Shown here one piece after another: positions 6,133 through 10,587 of a stretch of DNA of 10,587 bases. Under the pieces are notes generated by a model that saw nothing but the letters and a program-made list of their open reading frames with translations, did not search any database and had not been told where the DNA came from. Position 1 is the stretch's first letter, and the number at the start of each line of letters is the position of its first letter. Source of the DNA: JARRNO01 sp037384885 (GTDB taxonomy: Bacteria; Acidobacteriota; UBA4820; DSQY01); contig JARRNO010000152.1 of the NCBI GenBank assembly GCA_037384885.1, positions 1-10,587 on the forward strand, written 5' to 3'. Made by a program: the position numbers and the translations under genes.

Positions 6133-6765
6133 CTAGTAGCCCTTCACTTCCTTCATGAGCTGAGTATCCTGTGTGGCGCGGGATCCCATGTGAGTGTTGA
6201 TGCCGACCGCATAGGGAACCGACTGGAGGTCGCGTGTCATGATCCGGTCCACTTCCGAGGCGGGCATCCCGACCCAAAGCGACCCTGCCCCGGGTTTCCA
6301 GCGCCCCGAATCTTCAGGTTCCATGGGACAGTGGAGGATCACATCCCGCCCGTGATCGTGCAGGTAGCGGGCGGAATCAGTCGAATAGGGCAGGAGAGGA
6401 ATAATGGCATAGGTCAGCGTATCCGGAAGAGTCCGGACGGCCTGTTTGACCAGGTCCAGATCATACCCCACATCGTCGATCACGATGCATACCGCGGGAG
6501 AGCCTTCTATGGCGCGGCGCCGTTCCGGCATCGGTTGGAGTTTCTCCCCTTTCGGCGTCTCCGGCTCAGGTTTCGGCGCGGCGACCCTGGGGCGCTCCTT
6601 TCCCTCGTGGGAGCGCTGGACGACTCTGAGAAGCTGGGTCCTGACTGCGAGAAGCGCTACAACCAGGAGGACCAGGACGATGATAACGCCCCAGGGAAAC
6701 GGGCTCTGGATTTTTCTCTTCTTTGTTGGGCGGCCTCCCTTTTTACGCGGCATGCCGTCCCGCAT
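6133..6765 (-). CDS. YibQ-type divergent polysaccharide deacetylase, N-terminal part ending at an in-frame TAG
   Basis: YibQ-family proteins (divergent polysaccharide deacetylase, DUF610) are envelope proteins with a NodB-like fold, often encoded next to envC; their exact substrate is not settled. The 210 residues show a basic cytoplasmic start (MPRKKGGRPTKKRK), one membrane anchor (WGVIIVLVLLVVALLAV, ~25-41), a Pro/Glu-rich linker, then AVCIVIDDVGYDLD with the metal-site Asp pair (~97-98), ILHCPMEP (~143-150) and GINTHMGSRAT (~188-197). At codon 211 a TAG interrupts the family just before the conserved RGLFFLDSRTT block. The full gene would be 6765-5836, about 309 residues. The ATG at 6765 has AAGAAGG six bases upstream and overlaps the S41-like gene by 23 bases; an ATG at 6753 is an alternative. 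Function needs the C-terminal half, so without readthrough this is likely inactive. Confidence 0.85.
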   Translation of the reverse strand: MRDGMPRKKGGRPTKKRKIQSPFPWGVIIVLVLLVVALLAVRTQLLRVVQRSHEGKERPRVAAPKPEPETPKGEKLQPMPERRRAIEGSPAVCIVIDDVGYDLDLVKQAVRTLPDTLTYAIIPLLPYSTDSARYLHDHGRDVILHCPMEPEDSGRWKPGAGSLWVGMPASEVDRIMTRDLQSVPYAVGINTHMGSRATQDTQLMKEVKGY

Positions 6766-7888
6766 CCGATGCCTTCTTGGACGGCGCCTTCGGCTTGGCC
6801 TTCAATGCCCTCTGGTAGTAAGCCTCATCGCTCTCTCCCTTCGCCTGTTTCAACTCTGCGGCGGGTTGGATGGAATGGCCGTTCATCATTTGGCCTCCGG
6901 GGTCAACAAAATAGGCCGTCACCAGGTGCACCAATCCCCCGTTCTCCACCGGGAAGTCTTCGTAAAAGGGAGCGAAGCCCATGGAAGGTTCTCCCACGCA
7001 GAGCGCACCGGATTCGATGAGCGCTGTGGCCAGCACTTCCCCGCCCCTTGCCGTGGTCTGGTTGATGAGGACACGGATGGAGCGCCCCTTGAGGACGCCT
7101 TCGCCCTTGAGAGCATGGGACAGTTTGCCGGATTGCCCTTCGGACACGGGGCCCTTCGCCTCTCCCAGGAAGTATCCGGCCCAGCGCAGGGCGTCCGCGA
7201 CGCTTCCCGAGGCGCTTCCGCGAAGGTCGATCAGGACCGTCCCCTTTCCTGCCTCAAGCCGGTGCGTGAACACTTGCGCAGGCGTGGATTCAAGCGCCGC
7301 CAGGCGGACGATCTGAGCGCCGCCGGCCGCCGACAGCTTCGGAGCAGGCAAAGGAAGAAACTTCAGTGTGGCCGTGTAGGACTGCCAAGTCTTTTGCTTC
7401 AGAAAGATGCACTCGACCGCCTGCCCCGCTTTGCCGTGTATGGCCTCTAGAATTTCGGGGTATGTCATGTCGTACGTGCTCCGGCTCCCGATATAGCGCA
7501 GGGCGTCGGAAGGCCTGATCTGCGCATCCGCCCCGGGAAGCACCGAGATCACGCGTGCGAAGTCCGATCCCTTGGTGACATACAGAGGAAGCGACGCATC
7601 CGGATTGGCGAGGAGGGTCCGGTAAGCCGGCACTCCCTCCGGCGGGATGTAGGCGCATTCGGGGCCGGCGGCGCCGACGGCACCCGAGAGGGCCCCCTGG
7701 ATGACCTGGCTCGGCGTCTTCGGGTCCACGTAGCTCTGCAAGACCATACTGAACACTTCCCGGAACAGGCTGCTGTCTTCCCGAGAAAGCGGCGGCGCGT
7801 TGGGGGTCTGGCTGCTCTGCGCCGAAGCGGTAGTCCCGAGCGCCGCCATCAGAATGAAGAGGCTAACGCAAATGCTTTTCCGAACCAT
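6743..7888 (-). CDS. S41 (CtpA/Tsp)-like periplasmic protein lacking the catalytic dyad
   Basis: 381 residues with a clear Sec signal (ISICVSLFILMAALG-like core in residues 4-19, cleavage after ASA at ~23), a helical N-terminal segment (LFREVFSMVLQSYVDPKTPS), a degenerate PDZ-like region (~103-162, GSDFARVISVLPGADAQIRP...) and an S41 core (GKGTVLIDLRGSASGSVADA; IRVLINQTTARGGEVLATAL; CVGEPSMGF; MMNGHSIQPAAEL). In active family members the core reads GSASASE ... GEPTFGKG. Aligned here, the nucleophile Ser falls on Arg281 and the general-base Lys on Phe305; the third residue (Asp441 in E. coli Tsp) aligns with Glu292. The fold is kept but proteolysis is not expected. It lies between envC and yibQ, where deltaproteobacterial clusters carry a normal S41 peptidase. 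ATG 7888 has AAAGGG seven bases upstream and overlaps envC by 26 bases. A scaffold, inhibitor or adaptor role is inference. Confidence 0.85.
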   Translation of the reverse strand: MVRKSICVSLFILMAALGTTASAQSSQTPNAPPLSREDSSLFREVFSMVLQSYVDPKTPSQVIQGALSGAVGAAGPECAYIPPEGVPAYRTLLANPDASLPLYVTKGSDFARVISVLPGADAQIRPSDALRYIGSRSTYDMTYPEILEAIHGKAGQAVECIFLKQKTWQSYTATLKFLPLPAPKLSAAGGAQIVRLAALESTPAQVFTHRLEAGKGTVLIDLRGSASGSVADALRWAGYFLGEAKGPVSEGQSGKLSHALKGEGVLKGRSIRVLINQTTARGGEVLATALIESGALCVGEPSMGFAPFYEDFPVENGGLVHLVTAYFVDPGGQMMNGHSIQPAAELKQAKGESDEAYYQRALKAKPKAPSKKASDAGRHAA

Positions 7889-9014
7889 GTCTCAACCCTT
7901 TCAGCCACTTGGCGGGATTCAACGGATGATCCCCCAGCCGCAGCTCGAAATAAATCCCCGGAACACCCTGTGCAACGTCTCCGCCGGCCGCTCCGACCAC
8001 CTGTCCACGCTTCACGATCTGGTCCGGCTTGACGCTGATCTCGTCCAACCGGCTGTAGACCGTAAAGTATCCGCCGGGATGGCTCAGAATCACGGTGTAT
8101 CCATAGCCCGTCAACCAGTCCGCGTAGGCGACCACACCGGCGAAAACGCTGTGAACGGGCGTGCCCAGCGGCGCTTCCATGTCCAGTCCCGGGTGGGGCA
8201 CACGCGTCAGAAAACGCGGGTTGACGGTATCTCCGAACCCCTTAACAACCTTGCCTTTGACTGGAGGCGCGAGGTCGCCCTTGAAGTCCACCATATTCTT
8301 GCTGTAAAGGTCAACGTGCTTTTTGAACGAATAATCCTTGAGGTACCGGGTCATGGACCGGGCCGCGGCGATCTGTTCCTGGAGGGCCGACCGGGCTTCG
8401 CTGCCCTTTCGCTGCATTTTGGCCAGGAGACGGTGAAGCTCGGAGCGCTCTCCCAAGAGGGTTGCGTATTCGCTCTTCGCCTTGGCTTCCATACCGGCGT
8501 ATTTCGATTCGTCGGACGCCAGCTTCTGCTCCACTTGCCGGCGCCGTTCGATGGTGGCGCGGTAGCCTTCCAGGGCCTGCTGGTCGCGCCGGCTCAGAAC
8601 GGAAAGGTAGATTCCCGCTTCCCGGAGGTCCTGCACGGATCCCACCGCAAAATAAACGCGGTAATTCTGGAGCAGCCCGAGGGCATAGCATTGGCGCATT
8701 CTCGCCTCGAGGTACTTTTTTCTGCGGGCGGCGTCTTTCTGCAGAGCGTCTAATTCCTGCCGGGTCTGCTTCAGCGAATCGCTGAGCGCCTCTCTTTTCC
8801 CGTGAATTCTCTTGAGAACGGCCTGCGACAGTCTGACCCGCCTTCTCAGCAAGGCCAGGCGGTCGAGCACACCCTGCTGCTTTTGAGCGATATCCGCCAC
8901 CTGGGAGGCGAGTCTGCGGATTTTGGCCTCCATCTCCTTGTCTGTACCGGCGGACTTTGCCCATAAGGCCGTCACGGCGATTAAAAGGAGGACGGCGGCC
9001 GGAATGCGCCTCAC
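7863..9014 (-). CDS. envC: EnvC-like M23/LytM-domain protein (murein hydrolase activator)
   Basis: 383 residues: a signal peptide (RRIPAAVLLLIAVTALWAKS), a long charged coiled coil (~25-225, e.g. LSDSLKQTRQELDALQKDAA) and a C-terminal LytM domain (~250-372). EnvC of E. coli has this architecture and activates the amidases AmiA and AmiB at the division septum rather than cutting peptidoglycan itself. The first zinc-site pair is kept (H274 and D278 in HPGLD), but YAHLS has become YSRLD and the HxH motif has become GIYFE (353-357), similar to the SLYFE of E. coli EnvC. It is therefore probably a non-catalytic activator. The start is GTG at 9014, overlapping the stop of the upstream gene (GTGA), with GGAGGAGG nine bases before. 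An open frame extends further upstream but is only the shadow of the neighbouring gene. The stop is TAG. The envC-yibQ linkage is known in enterobacteria. Confidence 0.88.
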   Translation of the reverse strand: MRRIPAAVLLLIAVTALWAKSAGTDKEMEAKIRRLASQVADIAQKQQGVLDRLALLRRRVRLSQAVLKRIHGKREALSDSLKQTRQELDALQKDAARRKKYLEARMRQCYALGLLQNYRVYFAVGSVQDLREAGIYLSVLSRRDQQALEGYRATIERRRQVEQKLASDESKYAGMEAKAKSEYATLLGERSELHRLLAKMQRKGSEARSALQEQIAAARSMTRYLKDYSFKKHVDLYSKNMVDFKGDLAPPVKGKVVKGFGDTVNPRFLTRVPHPGLDMEAPLGTPVHSVFAGVVAYADWLTGYGYTVILSHPGGYFTVYSRLDEISVKPDQIVKRGQVVGAAGGDVAQGVPGIYFELRLGDHPLNPAKWLKGLRHGSEKHLR

Positions 9015-10045
9015 CGGGTTTCGCCTCCTCCCACCATGGGGTGGCCCTCCATGGACTCGGGCACCTTGACCTTGAGGAGTTTCAGGATAGTAGGCGCAAC
9101 ATCGATCATCCGGGGATGCTCGTTGATAGGAACGCTGAGGAAGAAGCTGCCAGGAACGAAGCTCGGATCCATGGAGCAGTGGTCGCCGCTCCAGGCTTTC
9201 TTGTTCGGCGTAATGAGCTGGTCGGGCGCGCCGCCCAGGGACGTTTGCCAGGATACCCGGTAGCCGGGGATATTGGTGACTCTGAGGTCGGGCACGAGGT
9301 CGGGGTTGTAGTCGCTGTAGAGTTCGTCCCGGGTGTAGACCTTGTAAACGGGGTGTTCGCCCGTAGCCGGATCCACCATTTGGGGCAGTTCTTTCTGGAT
9401 CGCCTCGCACACTTCCCGGTACTGCTTGCCCGGCTCCACGATGCCGTGGGCTTCCCGCCCCTTTACGTTGATGTAGATATTGCCGAGCCCCAGCGCGTAC
9501 GCCTTGGTCTTCGACCAGTCCACATTCTTGAAAAGCAGCCGGTTGTCATCGAAAAGATCCTGCAGCGACAATACGCCCGTGTCCGCTTTCAACGTCATAT
9601 AGCCGTGGTCGATGAGCCATCGGTTGTAGTTCACCCCATACCGGAACGACGTGAACCCGTGGTCGGAGAGCACCATCAGAACCGAGTCCTTGGGCATTTC
9701 CCTCATGGCCTGCCCCACGATCTGGTCCATCCGCTCGTAGGCGGCTTTAATGGCCGCCTGGTATTTGGGCGCCTTGGAAGCAACGTACATGGGATGCTTG
9801 GGATCCATGTACCGCCACAGCACGTGCTGGATACGGTCCGTGAAGTAATAGACCTGCACGTAGAGATCGTAGTCCCCCTTCGGAAGAAGGCCCTGCATCA
9901 TCCTGTCGTAGGTGTTGACCGTGTGGTTCATGTCGGAAAGGAACTGGTCCTCGTCGGCCAGCCCCGAGGAAATGGTCCACGTATCGATGGCCCAGCCCAT
10001 GGTCTTGTAATAGCCGAACTTCTCGAGAAGCTGATATGGATGGGG
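9011..10045 (-). CDS. alkaline-phosphatase-superfamily phosphodiesterase, C-terminal part
   Basis: This frame continues the protein that enters from the right edge. From about HPYQLLEKFGYYKTMGWAID it shows the metal-site regions of the type I phosphodiesterase/nucleotide pyrophosphatase branch: YYFTDRIQHVLWRY (Asp and His ligands in DRIQH), VLMVLSDHGFTSFRYGVNYN (the DHG ligand pair) and the late His in WSGDHCSMDP, ending PRMIDVAPTILKLLKV and GHPMVGG. The residues are intact, so a full-length protein would probably bind two metals and cleave a phosphoester; the substrate is unknown. No proper start exists: the frame is open to an ATG at 10156, but upstream of ~10045 the translation is out of frame with the real gene. 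The stop overlaps the envC start (GTGA). Extent is given from the point where homology becomes recognisable. Confidence 0.82.
   Translation of the reverse strand, partial: PHPYQLLEKFGYYKTMGWAIDTWTISSGLADEDQFLSDMNHTVNTYDRMMQGLLPKGDYDLYVQVYYFTDRIQHVLWRYMDPKHPMYVASKAPKYQAAIKAAYERMDQIVGQAMREMPKDSVLMVLSDHGFTSFRYGVNYNRWLIDHGYMTLKADTGVLSLQDLFDDNRLLFKNVDWSKTKAYALGLGNIYINVKGREAHGIVEPGKQYREVCEAIQKELPQMVDPATGEHPVYKVYTRDELYSDYNPDLVPDLRVTNIPGYRVSWQTSLGGAPDQLITPNKKAWSGDHCSMDPSFVPGSFFLSVPINEHPRMIDVAPTILKLLKVKVPESMEGHPMVGGGETR
9024..9031 (-). promoter_or_regulatory. Shine-Dalgarno GGAGGAGG for the envC GTG start
   Basis: GGAGGAGG on the minus strand, nine bases before the GTG at 9014, within the last codons of the phosphodiesterase gene. 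It decides the start in favour of the GTG that begins the signal peptide and against in-frame starts up to 400 bases upstream. Confidence 0.75.
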
Positions 10046-10587
10046 GACATGTAAAGCCTGAGCTCGGGACCGGCCTCCATCAGGTAGAACCGCGACAGTC
10101 CCTGCAGGTGCAGGTACTTGTTGAAGGCGAAGTTGAGTTGGAACCAGTTCGACCATTCACCTTTCTTTAAAGTGTCGCTCTGTCCCTGCACCGTGAAGGT
10201 ACATGTGCCCGCCTTGGGATCGTAGGACACCTGCATGGGGATGTTGATGGTGGGCTTCACCCCCTCCTTCTTCAGCTTTTCTTCCACGCGCTCCTTGATC
10301 TGCTTGCGGAGGTCCGGCCGGTCCACGCCCTTGAGGGCGTCGTCCACCACATACTGGTAGAAGGGCTTGTTGAAGGGCCCCTTGATCGGCACGGTCACTT
10401 TTTTGTACGACGCTACGGGCTGGACGGGAACGATCTCCACCGAAAACTCGTTGTCGCCCCCCGTGATGGCGGGGTCCGTGGTGAAAATGTACGGCGTACC
10501 CACCCGGCCCCGGATATCGGGAACACCCAGCCCGGACACCAGCCGCCCTTCCGGGAATCCGCGGGCAGGGAAGGTATCCGCCACGCG
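9928..10587 (-). CDS. alkaline-phosphatase-superfamily phosphodiesterase, N-terminal segment (partial, frameshifted)
   Basis: The reading frame enters from beyond the window edge and reads TFPARGFPEGRLVSGLGVPD, the 'TFP...SGLGVPDLRG' block typical of the family downstream of its nucleophile. An insert domain follows (SVEIVPVQPVASYKKVTVPI ... FNKPFYQYVVDD), then WFQLNFAFNKYLHLQGLSRF and GPELRLYMSPI. Just after LYMSP (~10046) this frame loses homology and ends at 9928 in nonsense, while the -1 frame takes over with HPYQLLEKFG. The break coincides with a run of five C on the coding strand (10046-10042). Related proteins, as I recall them, carry about 13 more residues between SPI and the HP(F/Y) block, so a small deletion as well as a one-base error is possible. 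Catalytic nucleophile and start lie outside the window. Confidence 0.78.
   Translation of the reverse strand, partial: RVADTFPARGFPEGRLVSGLGVPDIRGRVGTPYIFTTDPAITGGDNEFSVEIVPVQPVASYKKVTVPIKGPFNKPFYQYVVDDALKGVDRPDLRKQIKERVEEKLKKEGVKPTINIPMQVSYDPKAGTCTFTVQGQSDTLKKGEWSNWFQLNFAFNKYLHLQGLSRFYLMEAGPELRLYMSPIHISFSRSSAITRPWAGPSIRGPFPRGWPTRTSSFPT

Noticed and set aside
6133..6135. Pyrrolysine at the TAG in yibQ
   Set aside because: Kept only as a possibility. TAG ends ispE (2756-2754) and envC (7865-7863) here, the family has no known need for pyrrolysine at this position, and no pyl gene or insertion element is visible.
5875..7020. Long plus-strand open frame of 381 codons opposite yibQ and the S41-like gene
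   Set aside because: It lies wholly antisense to conserved genes, crosses their junctions, has no recognisable domain or ribosome binding site, and is the kind of shadow frame high GC content produces.
9015..9410. N-terminal extension of envC upstream of GTG 9014
   Set aside because: This stretch is out of frame within the conserved phosphodiesterase gene, has Arg/Pro-rich nonsense, and would bury the signal peptide. The GTG with GGAGGAGG is a better start.
8957..10054. Plus-strand open frame of 365 codons opposite the phosphodiesterase
   Set aside because: Antisense to well-conserved metal-binding motifs; composition (His/Val/Arg-rich) is that of a reverse-complement shadow and no motif is seen.
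1..10587. CRISPR array, insertion sequence, phage module or defence system
   Set aside because: I found no regularly spaced repeats, transposase or integrase motifs, or known defence genes; the tRNA-Gln is not followed by an integrase or a duplicated 3' end.

Overview
The window is GC-rich, gene-dense bacterial DNA. It looks like a Gram-negative of the deltaproteobacterial (Desulfobacterota) type. Reasons: an EnvC-like amidase activator, a YibQ-type divergent polysaccharide deacetylase and a LolB-position outer-membrane lipoprotein (all didermal traits), together with SpoVG, a soluble-looking Ser/Thr kinase and the order ispE - tRNA-Gln - prs, which I recall from that group. The taxon is inferred; no rRNA is present.

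Layout. Plus strand, 2-1299: the end of an ABC exporter ATPase, coupled by ATGA to queG (epoxyqueuosine reductase). queG converges on prs and their 3' ends overlap by 37 bases. Everything from 10587 down to 1263 lies on the minus strand and reads in this order: alkaline-phosphatase-superfamily phosphodiesterase (enters from outside the window), envC-like M23 protein, S41/CtpA-like protein, yibQ-like deacetylase, Ser/Thr kinase with a C-terminal extension, LolB-position lipoprotein, ispE, spoVG, hairpin terminator, tRNA-Gln(TTG), prs. From the phosphodiesterase to ispE nearly every junction overlaps (GTGA, ATGA, 14-26 bases), so this is probably one translationally coupled operon joining envelope and division functions to isoprenoid supply.

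Notable points. (1) The S41 homologue has lost its Ser-Lys catalytic dyad (Arg and Phe at the aligned positions). It sits beside an EnvC whose LytM zinc site is also degenerate, so two apparent pseudoenzymes are adjacent. (2) Four minus-strand genes are interrupted. The phosphodiesterase, the kinase and spoVG each look as if one base is missing, and yibQ carries an in-frame TAG. They could be consensus errors in an assembly or real gene decay; the sequence alone does not decide. (3) Restoring one base in spoVG yields a normal ~92-residue protein that ends just before the terminator, whereas the frame as given runs through both the terminator and the tRNA gene.

I see no insertion sequence, CRISPR array, phage gene or integrase, and no gene-free stretch longer than 300 bases.
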